Below, one piece after another: positions 26,309 to 35,502 of a DNA stretch of 64,000 nucleotides (position 1 is its first letter; every line of letters begins with the position of its first letter). The notes beneath the pieces were generated by a model. The model searched no databases. It saw only the letters and a list, made by a program, of their open reading frames with translations, and was not told the DNA's origin. The translations under genes were made by a program, and so were the position numbers. The stretch comes from Actinomadura syzygii (lineage in GTDB: Bacteria > Actinomycetota > Actinomycetes > Streptosporangiales > Streptosporangiaceae): NCBI RefSeq assembly GCF_008085905.1, contig NZ_VSFF01000012.1, positions 248,001-312,000 on the forward strand, in the 5' to 3' direction.

Positions 26309-28311
26309 CACCCCCCGCAGAGCAGAGCGCGGTCCACGACGAGGAGGCCGGCGCCGGCCCGGGACGCGGAGCGGACGACTCCGCGGCGCCCGGCGAGGGC
26401 GCCGCGCCCGGCGCGGCCACGTCCGGCAAGGGCGCGCGGCGGCGGCGGTCGGGCACCCGGTCCAAGAAGGAGCCCGGCGACACGAACGACAAGGATCAAG
26501 AAGCCGAGGCCCAGGCCGACGCCAAGTCCGCGGCCGAGCCCGAGACCGGCGGCGACGAGCGGCCCGAGCGGCCGAAGCGCGCGCGGCGGCGCGCCGTCCG
26601 CCCGGCGCGCGGCACGGTCCACCAGGGCGAGCTGACCCGGGCGTTGAACGTCCTGCGCGAACAGCTCGGCGCGTTCGAGTTCCTGCTGGACGTCCCCGGC
26701 GTCGAGGAGGCCCGCGAGGCCCGCGACGAGCTGCGCGACCAGCTCCAGGACTACGTCCTCCCGCGCATCCAGGCCGCGGGCGCGCCGCTGCTCGTGGTGC
26801 TCGGCGGGTCGACCGGCGCGGGCAAGTCCACGCTGGTCAACACGCTCGTCGGGTCCCGGGTGAGCGCCACCGGCGTGCTCCGCCCGACCACCAGCAGCCC
26901 GATCCTCGTCTGCCATCCCGACCACGCGCGCTGGTTCCTTGAGGGCCCGATGCTGCCCGGCATGGGGCGCGTCCGCGGCCCGGCCCCCGACGCCATCGCG
27001 GGCGACCAGCTCGTCGTGATCACCAGCGACGTCCTGCCGCCCGGCCTCGCCCTCCTCGACAGCCCCGACTTCGACTCCGTCTTCGAGGACCACTACGAGT
27101 TCGCGACCAAGCTGATGGCCGCCGCCGACCTGTGGCTGTGCGTCACGACCGCCGCCCGGTACGCCGACGCGCAGGTGTGGCAGATGCTGCAACGCGCCAA
27201 GGAGAACGGCGCCACGATCGGGGTCGTGCTGTCCCGGGTCCCGCAGGGCGCCGGGCCGCAGGGCGCCGAGATCGTCGAGCACTTCGGCTCCATGCTGGAC
27301 GAGAACGAGGTCGGCGACGCGCGCCGGTTCACCGTCCCGGAGACCCGCGTCGAGGACAGCCGCCTCCCCGAGGAGGTCGTCGCCGACATCCGCGCGTGGC
27401 TGACCGGCGTCGCCGAGGACGCCGAGGACCGCGAGATCGTCATCGAGGACACCCTCGCCGCCGTGCTGGACAGCTTCCGCACCCGCGTCCCCGAGGTGGC
27501 CCGGCAGGTCGAGGCGCAGGTCGCGCAGCGCACCGAGCTGGCGCGCGAGGTCGACGGCGGGTACGGCACCGCGCTCGCCGAGCTGGACGAGGCCACCCGC
27601 AACGGCTCGCTGCTGCGCGGCGAGGTCCTCGCCCGCTGGCAGGACTTCGCGGGCACCGGCGACCTGCTGCGCTCGCTGCACGCCCAGCGGCCCCGGCGCG
27701 GCCGGTCCGCGAGCCGACGGCGGCGCAGCAGCCCGGCCCGCGTCCGGGCGCTCAAGGCGGCGCTGCGCAGCGGGCTCGAATCGCTGATCATGGCGTCCGC
27801 CGAGCACGGCGCCGAGCAGGTCATCGCCCGCTGGCGGGACCACCCGGCCGGACGGCAGGTCCTCGCCGCGGCCGGCGCCGACCTCGTGCACGTCTCCCCG
27901 GAGCTGTCGCGCCGCGTCACCCGGGCCGTCAGCTCCTGGCAGGACCACGTCCAGGAGCTGATCCGCACCGAGGGCGTCACCAAGCGCTCGGTCGCGAAGC
28001 TGGTCTCGTTCGACACCGAGGCGGTCTCGCTCGTCCTGATGATCGGGCTGCTCGGGTACGGCACGTCCGAGGTGGCCGTGGAGGGCGGCAACAGCGCCGT
28101 CCCGCAGCGGCTGCTGAAGGCGCTGTTCGGCGCCGAGTCGCTGCGCGGCATGGGCGCCAAGGCCCGCGCCGACCTGCGCAGCCGCATCGGGATGCTGTTC
28201 GACGAGGAGGCCATCAGGTTCGGGCAGGTGCTCGATTCCGCCGGCATCCCGGACGAGACCGTCCCCGTCCAGCTCTACCAGGCCACCTACAACCTTGAGG
28301 TTGCCCGATGA
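26305..28311 (+). CDS. Dynamin-like GTPase (first of a tandem pair)
   Basis: A 668-residue protein. The first ~105 residues are charged and disordered. The GTPase has P-loop GGSTGAGKSTLVN and G3 DSPDFDS. Long helical stretches follow, with a short hydrophobic segment (LVLMIGLLGYGTSEVAV). Size, tandem arrangement and mixed helical/hydrophobic C-half fit bacterial dynamin-like proteins such as the Streptomyces DynA/DynB pair that stabilises FtsZ rings during sporulation. Start overlaps cobA, stop overlaps the next GTPase (ATGA). The DynAB assignment is inferred from architecture. Confidence 0.85.
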   Translation: MTPPAEQSAVHDEEAGAGPGRGADDSAAPGEGAAPGAATSGKGARRRRSGTRSKKEPGDTNDKDQEAEAQADAKSAAEPETGGDERPERPKRARRRAVRPARGTVHQGELTRALNVLREQLGAFEFLLDVPGVEEAREARDELRDQLQDYVLPRIQAAGAPLLVVLGGSTGAGKSTLVNTLVGSRVSATGVLRPTTSSPILVCHPDHARWFLEGPMLPGMGRVRGPAPDAIAGDQLVVITSDVLPPGLALLDSPDFDSVFEDHYEFATKLMAAADLWLCVTTAARYADAQVWQMLQRAKENGATIGVVLSRVPQGAGPQGAEIVEHFGSMLDENEVGDARRFTVPETRVEDSRLPEEVVADIRAWLTGVAEDAEDREIVIEDTLAAVLDSFRTRVPEVARQVEAQVAQRTELAREVDGGYGTALAELDEATRNGSLLRGEVLARWQDFAGTGDLLRSLHAQRPRRGRSASRRRRSSPARVRALKAALRSGLESLIMASAEHGAEQVIARWRDHPAGRQVLAAAGADLVHVSPELSRRVTRAVSSWQDHVQELIRTEGVTKRSVAKLVSFDTEAVSLVLMIGLLGYGTSEVAVEGGNSAVPQRLLKALFGAESLRGMGAKARADLRSRIGMLFDEEAIRFGQVLDSAGIPDETVPVQLYQATYNLEVAR

Positions 28312-30014
28312 CCACCTCGGCCATCCCCGCGAACCCGTCCGCGGAAACCGGCGGGATCCCGCTCCCGGGCCCCGGCGACGGCGCCGCTCCCCTCGGGCCG
28401 CCGGGGCTGACCGAACGGCTCAACGGCCTCGACCGGCTCGTCCAGGCGGGCATCGGACGGCTCGACCAGCCCGTCCTGGAGGACGCCGCCGCGCTCCTCG
28501 ACCGGGCCGGGCAGCGGCTCCGGCTGTCCGGCGACCACACCGTCGTGACCCTCGCGGGCGGCACCGGCAGCGGCAAGTCGTCCCTGTTCAACGCGATCTG
28601 CGGGCTGGAGCTGTCGCCCACCGGGATGCGGCGGCCGATGACGTCCCAGGCGCACGCCTGCGTCTGGGGACTGGACGGCGCGGGCCCCCTGCTCGACTGG
28701 CTGGACGTCGACAAGCGGCACCGCTACGCCCGCGCCAGCGCCCTCGACCTGGAACGCGCCGACGCCTCGCTGCAGGGGCTCGTCCTCATCGACCTGCCCG
28801 ACCACGACTCGATCCAGGCGATGCACCGCGCCGAGGTCGACCGGTTCGTCACGATCGCCGACCTGCTGGTCTGGGTCGTCGACCCGCAGAAGTACGCCGA
28901 CGCGGCACTGCACCGCAACTACATCGTCCCGTTCGCGCGGCACACCGGCGTGACCCTCATCGTGCTGAACCAGGTCGACCGGCTCGCCCCGCACGAGATC
29001 GACGACTGCGTCGCCGACCTGCGCCGCCTGCTGGAGGCCGAGGGCCTCGCCGACCCGCGGATCGTGACCACCTCCGCCGTCGCCGAGGACGGCGTCTACG
29101 GCTTCCGCGACATCCTCGTCGACACCGTCGCCGCCCGCCGCGCCCGCACCGAGCGGCTGTCCGCGGACGTCGACCGGGTCGCCGAGCGGTTCGCCGGGTA
29201 CCGGCTCGACGGCGAGCCCCCGACCACCGTGGACGACGGGCGGCGCGGCGACCTCGTCCAGGCGCTGACCGACGCGGCGGGCGCGCCCGCCGTCGCCGAG
29301 GCCATGGAGAGCGCCTACGAGCTGCGCGCCGCCGACTTCGTCGGCTGGCCGGTCGCCGCGATCGTCGCGCGGCTGCGCTCCGACCCGCTGCGCCGGATGC
29401 GGCTCACCGAGCTGCGCGAGGAGCTGCGCGGCGCCTTCACCGGGCCGATCGGCGCCCAGCAGGGCGACGTCGACAACGCGCTCCAGGGCGTCACCGAGGG
29501 CATCACGCCCGAGCTGCCCGCCCACTGGGGGCGGTCCGTCCGCGCCGCGGCCCGCGCGCACGCGACCGAGATCCCCGAGGCGCTCGGCGAGTCCCTGAAG
29601 GACGCCCTGCCCACGTTCAACCAGGTGCCGCGCTGGTGGTGGCTGGTCAAGACCTGGCAGTACTTCCTCGTGCTGGTCGCCGTGCTCAGCGTCCTCTGGA
29701 TCGGGTTGCTCGTCGCCTACGGTGTGTTCGACCTCGGCGGCGACGACCCGGGCGGCCTCCTCGGGGAGCCGGGCCTGATCCCGTACGTCGCCGTGCTCGT
29801 GGTGTGCACGCTGGGGATGGGGTGGCTCACCGCGTCCGCGTGCCGGAACCTGGTGGCGCTGTCGTCGGCCAAACACGCCGAGAAGATGGAACACCACATG
29901 CGCGTCGGCATCGAGCGTGTCGCGGGGGAGAAGGTGGTCGCCCCCGTCGAGGACGACCTCCAGGTGTACTCCCGCTTCCGCCGCGACGTGGACGTCGCGC
30001 TCGGCCGCACCTGA
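28308..30014 (+). CDS. Dynamin-like/YfjP-type membrane GTPase (second of the pair)
   Basis: A 568-residue protein. P-loop GGTGSGKSSLFN, G3 DLPDHDS and G4 NQVD are all intact. Two strong membrane segments lie near residues 450-510 (YFLVLVAVLSVLWIGLLVAYG and YVAVLVVCTLGMGWL), followed by a helical tail. Likely forms a membrane-bound complex with the preceding GTPase at division septa. Translational coupling supports a fixed ratio of the two. Confidence 0.87.
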   Translation: MTTSAIPANPSAETGGIPLPGPGDGAAPLGPPGLTERLNGLDRLVQAGIGRLDQPVLEDAAALLDRAGQRLRLSGDHTVVTLAGGTGSGKSSLFNAICGLELSPTGMRRPMTSQAHACVWGLDGAGPLLDWLDVDKRHRYARASALDLERADASLQGLVLIDLPDHDSIQAMHRAEVDRFVTIADLLVWVVDPQKYADAALHRNYIVPFARHTGVTLIVLNQVDRLAPHEIDDCVADLRRLLEAEGLADPRIVTTSAVAEDGVYGFRDILVDTVAARRARTERLSADVDRVAERFAGYRLDGEPPTTVDDGRRGDLVQALTDAAGAPAVAEAMESAYELRAADFVGWPVAAIVARLRSDPLRRMRLTELREELRGAFTGPIGAQQGDVDNALQGVTEGITPELPAHWGRSVRAAARAHATEIPEALGESLKDALPTFNQVPRWWWLVKTWQYFLVLVAVLSVLWIGLLVAYGVFDLGGDDPGGLLGEPGLIPYVAVLVVCTLGMGWLTASACRNLVALSSAKHAEKMEHHMRVGIERVAGEKVVAPVEDDLQVYSRFRRDVDVALGRT

Positions 30015-30112
30015 GTTATCCACAATCGCGGCATCGCTTCCGGGGGGCGGTCGCGCTGCGTCACCGTTGACTCGTCAGCACATGGACTGCACGAGTCCCA
30101 CGGAGGACGCTC

Positions 30113-30574
30113 ATGAACGAGGCGCACGTCACCATCACCGGCTGGGTCGCGGCCGAGCCCCGCTACGCCGTCACCGCCAACGGGACGCCGTTCCTGTCGC
30201 TGAGGGTCGGCTGCACGCCGCGCCGCTTCGACCGCCAGACCGGCCAGTGGCAGGACGACGACGCCCTGTTCCTGACCGTCAACTGCTGGCGGGGCCTCGC
30301 CGACAACGTCAACGGGTCCGACTTCCAGCGGGGCACGCCCGTCCTGGTCACCGGCCGCCTGCGGATCCGCCAGTACGAGCGCGACGACCAGTGGCGCTTC
30401 TCCGCCGAGGTCGAGGCCCTCACCCTCGGCCCCGACCTGACCCGCGGCACCGCCGACTTCCGCGCCGCCCAGCGCAACGGCCCCCTGACCGAGGAGGACC
30501 GCCGCCTCGCCCGCGAGACCGCCGACGAATGGGCCCTGACCCCGACCGAAGAACCCCAACCCCAAGCGGCCTAA
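30113..30574 (+). CDS. ssb: Single-stranded DNA-binding protein paralogue
   Basis: A 153-residue OB-fold protein: HVTITGWVAAEPRYAVTANGTPFLSLRVG, FLTVNCWRGLADNV and GTPVLVTGRLRIRQYE. The C-terminus ends in QPQAA and lacks the acidic DDDIPF-like tip of replicative SSB, so it may not recruit the usual partners. Located 98 bp after the dynamin pair. A paralogue of this kind (SsbB) acts in chromosome segregation during Streptomyces sporulation; the parallel is an inference. Confidence 0.85.
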   Translation: MNEAHVTITGWVAAEPRYAVTANGTPFLSLRVGCTPRRFDRQTGQWQDDDALFLTVNCWRGLADNVNGSDFQRGTPVLVTGRLRIRQYERDDQWRFSAEVEALTLGPDLTRGTADFRAAQRNGPLTEEDRRLARETADEWALTPTEEPQPQAA

Positions 30575-30680
30575 CTCACCCGCTGACCGGCGGCGGACGG
30601 TCTTGGCGATGGCGGGCTCAGTGGTCGATGTCTGGTCGGGCGCCGTCGTCGGCGACCGAGGAGGGCGACGTCCCTGAGTA

Positions 30681-30749
30681 GGCGGCGCGGCGGCCTTCGG
30701 GCGGGCGGCGCGGTGCCCTTCGGGCGGGCGGCGCGGCGGCCTTTGGGCA
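30681..30749. repeat. Three tandem 23-bp G+C-rich units
   Basis: Units close to GGCGGCGCGG(C/T)G(G/C)CCTT(C/T)GGGC occupy 30681-30703, 30704-30726 and 30727-30749. They lie in a 533-bp stretch (30575-31107) without a convincing gene. The rest of that stretch holds G-rich low-complexity sequence and, at its end, the diguanylate cyclase promoter region. Confidence 0.8.
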
Positions 30750-31058
30750 GGCGGGGGCGGTGCCCGGCGCTGGGGAGTGGGCAGGGCGTGGGGTGGGCCG
30801 GTGTGGGCCCTGAGGGGGGAAGTGGGGGGAGGTGATTCTCCGGGGAGCGGGGGCGGGGCCGGCGGTGGTTCGGTCGTCGGTCTTCGCCCCCGCACCGTCG
30901 GGGTTCTGCGGCCTGGTCAGATCCAGGAAACGCCGCGCATGGTGTATCCCCCTCAGGATGTGCCGGGGACCGCGACTCCGCGGTCCCTGATGCGGGGCGA
31001 CCTCGGCTGTCGCCCGCATGTGCGTTCCCGAACGTACCTGTTTCACGCCCCTTCCGCA

Positions 31059-31089
31059 CACGTTGCAACTATCGTGTTACACAACGTGA
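31059..31089 (+). promoter_or_regulatory. BldD-like site and inverted repeat before the diguanylate cyclase
   Basis: TTACACAACGTGA at 31077-31089 matches the BldD consensus TNACNCWGNGTNA except at one defined base. It sits in the right arm of a larger inverted repeat, CACGTTG (31059-31065) and CAACGTG (31082-31088). The site is 18 bp upstream of the start codon. Known biology: BldD, when bound to c-di-GMP, represses diguanylate cyclase genes in Streptomyces. Binding here is inferred. Confidence 0.5.
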
Positions 31090-31107
31090 TGCGCGTAAGG
31101 GGGAAGG

Positions 31108-32397
31108 ATGACGGCAGTGCAGTCGTCCGCCGAGGACCGTGGTGGGGAGCTGGCCCGAAGGCCGAGGCGCCGGGCGCTTCTGGGGCGTCCGCCCCTGCTC
31201 CTGGTCTACGTTCCGGTGGTCGTCGCCGTCCATCTGGGGCTGATCGCCGCGGGGCTGGTCGAGACGCCGTTCAGGATGGGCGACGTCACGACGTTCGCGG
31301 CCCTCCTCGCGTGCAGCGCGGTGTGCATCGAGGCGTCCCGGCGGCTCGGCATGCCGGCGGGGGTCGCGCGCGACCTGCTGTCGGCGTGGTGGCTGCCGGT
31401 GGCGCTGCTGCTCCCGCCGGTGTACTCGCTGCTGCTGCCGGTGCCGCTCCAGGCGCTGCTGCAGTTCCGGGTGCGGCGGACGCTGATCTACCGGCGGGTG
31501 CTGGTCGCGGCGGCGTACGGGATCGCGGGGGCGGGCGCGTCCGGCGTGTTCCACCTGGTGGTGCCGGAGCCGTTAGAGGGGGCGCGCGACTGGGTCGTCG
31601 ACGGGTATCCGGGCATCCCGGCGGCGGTGGGGTGCGCCGCGCTGTTCACCGTGGTGAACACGGCGATCGTCGCGATCGCCGCGCACGCGGCCAACCCGGA
31701 GAGCCGCTGGCGCGACGTCCTCTGGACGCGCGAGATCGTCCTCCTGGACGTGGTCGAGCTGTGCGTCGGCATCCTCGTCACGATCACGAGCGCGCTGTCG
31801 CTGGGCCTACTCCTCCTCGCGCTGCCCCCGGTCGTCCTGCTGCAGCGGAGCCTGATGCACCAGCAGCTCCAGGCCGCCGCCCGGACGGACGCCAAGACCG
31901 GCCTGCTCAACGCCTCGGCGTGGCAGCGCGAGGCCGACACCGAGCTGTCCCGCGCCCAGCGCACCCACGACGCCGTCGCCCTGCTGCTGATCGACATCGA
32001 CCACTTCAAGCGCGTCAACGACACCCACGGCCACCTCATGGGCGACCAGGTGCTCATCGGGGTGGCGAACACGCTCTGCCACCAGCTCCGCGACTACGAC
32101 GTCGTCGGGCGGTTCGGCGGCGAGGAGTTCGTGGTCCTCCTCCCCGGCGCCGACACCGTGGAGGCGTGCCGGGTGGCCGAGCGGCTCCGCGGCCGGGTAC
32201 GGCGCCTCGCCGTCCCGGCGGAGGAGGGAACGGTGACGGTGACGGTGTCCGTCGGCGTCGCGCTGTTCCGCACCCACGGCGAAGACCTGCTTGAGCTGAT
32301 GGCCGCCGCCGACCTGGCGCTGTACCGCGCGAAGTCGTCGGGCCGCGACCGCGTGTGCCTCCCCGCCCTCGACGGACCCCCCGCCCCCGCCGCGTAA
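31108..32397 (+). CDS. Membrane diguanylate cyclase (GGDEF)
   Basis: A 429-residue protein. About six membrane helices span residues ~27-245, with little external sequence. The GGDEF domain follows: DIDHFKRVNDTHGHLMGDQVL, active site GGEEF at 337-341, and inhibitory I-site RDYD at 328-331 with correct 5-residue spacing. It should make c-di-GMP and be product-inhibited. No EAL domain. The upstream BldD-like site suggests feedback through c-di-GMP. Confidence 0.93.
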   Translation: MTAVQSSAEDRGGELARRPRRRALLGRPPLLLVYVPVVVAVHLGLIAAGLVETPFRMGDVTTFAALLACSAVCIEASRRLGMPAGVARDLLSAWWLPVALLLPPVYSLLLPVPLQALLQFRVRRTLIYRRVLVAAAYGIAGAGASGVFHLVVPEPLEGARDWVVDGYPGIPAAVGCAALFTVVNTAIVAIAAHAANPESRWRDVLWTREIVLLDVVELCVGILVTITSALSLGLLLLALPPVVLLQRSLMHQQLQAAARTDAKTGLLNASAWQREADTELSRAQRTHDAVALLLIDIDHFKRVNDTHGHLMGDQVLIGVANTLCHQLRDYDVVGRFGGEEFVVLLPGADTVEACRVAERLRGRVRRLAVPAEEGTVTVTVSVGVALFRTHGEDLLELMAAADLALYRAKSSGRDRVCLPALDGPPAPAA

Positions 32398-32446
32398 CGC
32401 GCCGCGTAACCTCCCGCACCGCGACGAAGCGGTGCCCGCGACCCTC

Positions 32447-32452
32447 TAGGCT
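32447..32452 (+). promoter_or_regulatory. -10 element for a near-leaderless ettA transcript
   Basis: TAGGCT lies 6 nt before the ettA ATG, and no ribosome site precedes the start. This is the typical actinobacterial arrangement for an mRNA that starts at its ATG. I find no clear -35. Confidence 0.5.
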
Positions 32453-32458
32453 TGAAAT

Positions 32459-34123
32459 ATGGCCGAGTACATCTACACGATGCAGCGTGTGCGCAAGGCA
32501 CATGGCGACAAGGTCGTCCTCGACGACGTCACCCTGCACTTCCTCCCGGGTGCGAAGATCGGCGTCCTGGGACCGAACGGCACCGGTAAGTCGACGCTGC
32601 TGCGCATGATGGCCGGTCTGGAGCAGCCGTCCAACGGCGACGCGCGCCTCATGCCCGGGTACACGGTCGGCATGCTCCAGCAGGAGCCGCCGCTGAACGA
32701 GGAGAAGACCGTCCTCGGGAACGTGCAGGAGGGCGTCGCCGAGACCAAGGCGATGGTCGACCGCTTCAACGAGATCGCCGAGAAGATGGCGACGGACTAC
32801 TCCGACGAGCTCATGGAGGAGATGGGCAAGCTCCAGGAGCAGCTCGACCACCGCAACGCGTGGGACCTCGACAGCCAGCTCGAACAGGCCATGGACGCGC
32901 TCCGCTGCCCGCCCGGCGACGCCGACGTGTCGAAGCTGTCGGGCGGTGAGCGCCGCCGCGTCGCGCTGTGCAAGCTCCTCCTCGAAGCCCCCGACCTGCT
33001 TCTGCTGGACGAGCCCACCAACCACCTCGACGCCGAGAGCGTCCAGTGGCTGGAGCAGTTCCTCGCCAAGTACGAGGGCACCGTCCTGGCCGTCACCCAC
33101 GACCGCTACTTCCTCGACAACGTCGCGACGTGGATCCTGGAGCTCGACCGGGGCCGCTGCTACCCGTACGAGGGCAACTACTCCACGTACCTGGAGAAGA
33201 AGGCCGACCGCCTCAAGGTCGAGGGCAACAAGGACGCCAAGCGCAAGAAGCGCCTCGAGGACGAGCTGGAGTGGGTCCGGTCGAACCCGAAGGCCCGGCA
33301 GACGAAGAGCAAGGCCCGCCTGGAGCGGTACGAGGAGATGGCGGCCGAGGCCGCCAAGACCCGCAAGCTCGACTTCGAGGAGATCCAGATCCCGCCGGGC
33401 CCCCGCCTCGGCAACACGGTGATCGTCGCGGACAAGCTGACCAAGGGCTTCGAGGACCGCGTCCTCATGGACGACCTGTCCTTCAACCTCCCGCCGAACG
33501 GCATCGTCGGCGTCATCGGCCCGAACGGCGTCGGCAAGACCACGCTGTTCCGGATGATCGTCGGTGAGGAGCAGCCGGACGCGGGCCAACTGCGGCTCGG
33601 CGAGACCGTCAAGGTCTCCTACGTCGACCAGGGCCGCGGCGGCCTCGACCCCAAGAAGACGGTGTGGCAGGCCGTGTCGGACGGTCTCGACCACATCAAC
33701 GTGGGCCAGGTGGAGATGCCGTCCCGCGCCTACGTCGCCGCGTTCGGGTTCAAGGGCCCCGACCAGCAGAAGCCGTCCGGCGTCCTGTCCGGCGGGGAGC
33801 GCAACCGGCTGAACCTGGCGCTCACCCTCAAGCTCGGCGGCAACGTCCTGCTGCTGGACGAGCCGACCAACGACCTCGACACCGAGACGCTGTCCAGCCT
33901 GGAGAACGCCCTTCTGGAGTTCCCCGGCTGCGCCGTGATCACCTCGCACGACCGGTGGTTCCTCGACCGCATCGCGACGCACATCCTCGCGTGGGAAGAG
34001 GGCTCGAACTGGTTCTGGTTCGAGGGCAACTTCGCCGACTACGAGAAGAACAAGATCGAGCGGCTGGGCGCCGACGCGGCCCGTCCGCACCGCGTGACGC
34101 ACCGCAAGCTCACCCGCGACTGA
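32459..34123 (+). CDS. ettA: Energy-dependent translational throttle ATPase (ABC-F)
   Basis: A 554-residue protein with two ABC domains: Walker A GPNGTGKST and GPNGVGKTT, signatures KLSGGERRR and LSGGERNRL, Walker B LLLLDEPTNHLD and VLLLDEPTNDLD. The arm region and the linker rich in charged helices (KDAKRKKRLEDELEWVRSNPKARQ) match EttA. It binds the ribosomal E site and gates elongation by energy state. Likely leaderless. Confidence 0.95.
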   Translation: MAEYIYTMQRVRKAHGDKVVLDDVTLHFLPGAKIGVLGPNGTGKSTLLRMMAGLEQPSNGDARLMPGYTVGMLQQEPPLNEEKTVLGNVQEGVAETKAMVDRFNEIAEKMATDYSDELMEEMGKLQEQLDHRNAWDLDSQLEQAMDALRCPPGDADVSKLSGGERRRVALCKLLLEAPDLLLLDEPTNHLDAESVQWLEQFLAKYEGTVLAVTHDRYFLDNVATWILELDRGRCYPYEGNYSTYLEKKADRLKVEGNKDAKRKKRLEDELEWVRSNPKARQTKSKARLERYEEMAAEAAKTRKLDFEEIQIPPGPRLGNTVIVADKLTKGFEDRVLMDDLSFNLPPNGIVGVIGPNGVGKTTLFRMIVGEEQPDAGQLRLGETVKVSYVDQGRGGLDPKKTVWQAVSDGLDHINVGQVEMPSRAYVAAFGFKGPDQQKPSGVLSGGERNRLNLALTLKLGGNVLLLDEPTNDLDTETLSSLENALLEFPGCAVITSHDRWFLDRIATHILAWEEGSNWFWFEGNFADYEKNKIERLGADAARPHRVTHRKLTRD

Positions 34124-34134
34124 TACACCCGACC

Positions 34135-34161
34135 CCGCGGGCGCGCCCGGCGCGCCCGCGG
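34135..34161. terminator. Hairpin after ettA
   Basis: Perfect 12-bp stem (CCGCGGGCGCGC with its complement) and a 3-nt loop, 11 bp past the ettA stop; no T-run. A likely terminator or 3'-end stabiliser. Confidence 0.6.
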
Positions 34162-34223
34162 CGGCGGAACCTACTGCGGGTAACATCGGGCCGGACCGGT
34201 TTCCCGTACCCCCAGGCGAGGAC

Positions 34224-34661
34224 ATGCAGCAGACCGACCTGCCCGAGGCCGAGTACCGGCACGTCTACGAGTTCAACATCCGGTTCGGCGACATCGACTC
34301 CCAGGGCCACGTGAACAACGTCAAGTTCCTCGGCTACCTGGAGGACGCGCGGCTGGAGATGTTCCACGGCGACCCGGTGCGCAAGGGCGAGAAGCCGGTC
34401 CGCGGCATGGTGGTCTCGCGGCACGAGATCGACTACCGGCTGCCGCTGCTGCCGACCGTCTACCCGATCCGCGTCGAGACGTGGGTGACCGAGGCCCGCG
34501 CCGCGTCGTTCAAGCTGGCCTACGAGGTGCGGGACGACGACAACGTCTACGCCGAGGCGACGTCCACCATGGTCGCGTTCGACCCGGAGACGAACCGGCT
34601 GCGCCGCTTCACCGCGGCGGAACGGGAGTTCGTCGGGCGCTACCTGGCGCCGGGCGCATGA
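34224..34661 (+). CDS. Hotdog-fold acyl-CoA thioesterase
   Basis: A 145-residue 4HBT/YbgC-type protein: FNIRFGDIDSQGHVNNVKFLGYLEDARLEMF carries the catalytic Asp and the conserved GHVNN. It hydrolyses short or medium acyl-CoA. GAGG precedes the ATG. It overlaps the downstream GNAT by ATGA. Confidence 0.9.
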   Translation: MQQTDLPEAEYRHVYEFNIRFGDIDSQGHVNNVKFLGYLEDARLEMFHGDPVRKGEKPVRGMVVSRHEIDYRLPLLPTVYPIRVETWVTEARAASFKLAYEVRDDDNVYAEATSTMVAFDPETNRLRRFTAAEREFVGRYLAPGA

Positions 34662-35251
34662 CCGCGCTGGCGGGGACGCCGCCTCGGCTCGACAGCGTCC
34701 GGTCGGAGGTGCGGCTCCGCGTCGTCCAGATGGCGGACGCCGAGGCGCTCGCCGCCCTCTACGCGGAGAACCGCGACTACCTGCGCCCCTGGGAGCCGGT
34801 GCGGGACGACGCGTACTTCACCGTCGACGGCCAGCGCGACAACCTCCAGCACCTGGTGGAGGCGTACGCGACGGGCGAGATGTGGCCGGGCGTGATCCTG
34901 CTGGAGGGCGAGGTCGCCGGACGGATCACGCTGAACAACGTCCTGCGCGGCCCCCTGCAGAGCTGCTTCCTCGGCTACTGGGTGGCGCGCGCGCACGCCG
35001 GACGCGGTGTCGCGACCGAGGCCGTGCGCCTCGCCCTGGACGTCGCCTTCGCCGACCTGCGGCTGCACCGCGTCGAGGCGTTCACGAGGGTCGACAACCA
35101 CGCCTCGCAGCGCGTCCTGGAACGGAACGGCTTCACCGTCGTGGGGACGGCCCGCCGCCACATCCACCTGGACGGCCGCTGGCACGACGAGCGCTTCTTC
35201 GAGCGCCTGGCCCCCTGGGACGACGGCATCACCCCGACCCCGCCCGCCTGA
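34658..35251 (+). CDS. GNAT acetyltransferase, RimJ type
   Basis: A 197-residue protein with YLRPWEPVRDDAYF, acetyl-CoA loop VARAHAGRGVATEAVRLALDVAF and LHRVEAFTRVDNHASQRVLERNGF. These are strong features of ribosomal-protein N-acetyltransferases. Its translation is coupled to the thioesterase gene. Target unknown. Confidence 0.92.
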   Translation: MTALAGTPPRLDSVRSEVRLRVVQMADAEALAALYAENRDYLRPWEPVRDDAYFTVDGQRDNLQHLVEAYATGEMWPGVILLEGEVAGRITLNNVLRGPLQSCFLGYWVARAHAGRGVATEAVRLALDVAFADLRLHRVEAFTRVDNHASQRVLERNGFTVVGTARRHIHLDGRWHDERFFERLAPWDDGITPTPPA

Positions 35252-35386
35252 CCCGATCCATCGGTGTGACGCCGTGCGCGCCCCGCGTTCACCCATGCCC
35301 GCGTGCGAGCCCGCCCCGTTCGGCCGCCCCGCGACTGGCCGCGCTCCGCGTTCGGTCGGGCGCGGGGTGCCGTGGGCGGGCGGGGG

Positions 35387-35407
35387 CGTGACAACTGAGC
35401 AGTCACG
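35387..35407. promoter_or_regulatory. CGTGAC-N9-GTCACG inverted repeat upstream of the S28 peptidase
   Basis: A perfect 6-bp-arm inverted repeat 95 bp before the peptidase start, in the 251-bp gap after the GNAT gene. A+T content rises just after it, consistent with a promoter. The regulator is unknown. Confidence 0.3.
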
Positions 35408-35502
35408 GATAGGTAACAAGCGCAACAGCAATCCGTTTTCGGCACCCTTCTCCCTCTAAGGTCGCGACGCGAATGTGGAGAACCCACGCGAAAGGGGCAC
35501 TA

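Noticed and set aside
30571..31068. Minus-strand frames over the repeat-rich gap after ssb
   Set aside because: They translate tandem 23-bp repeats into Pro/Arg low-complexity sequence, with no start signals.
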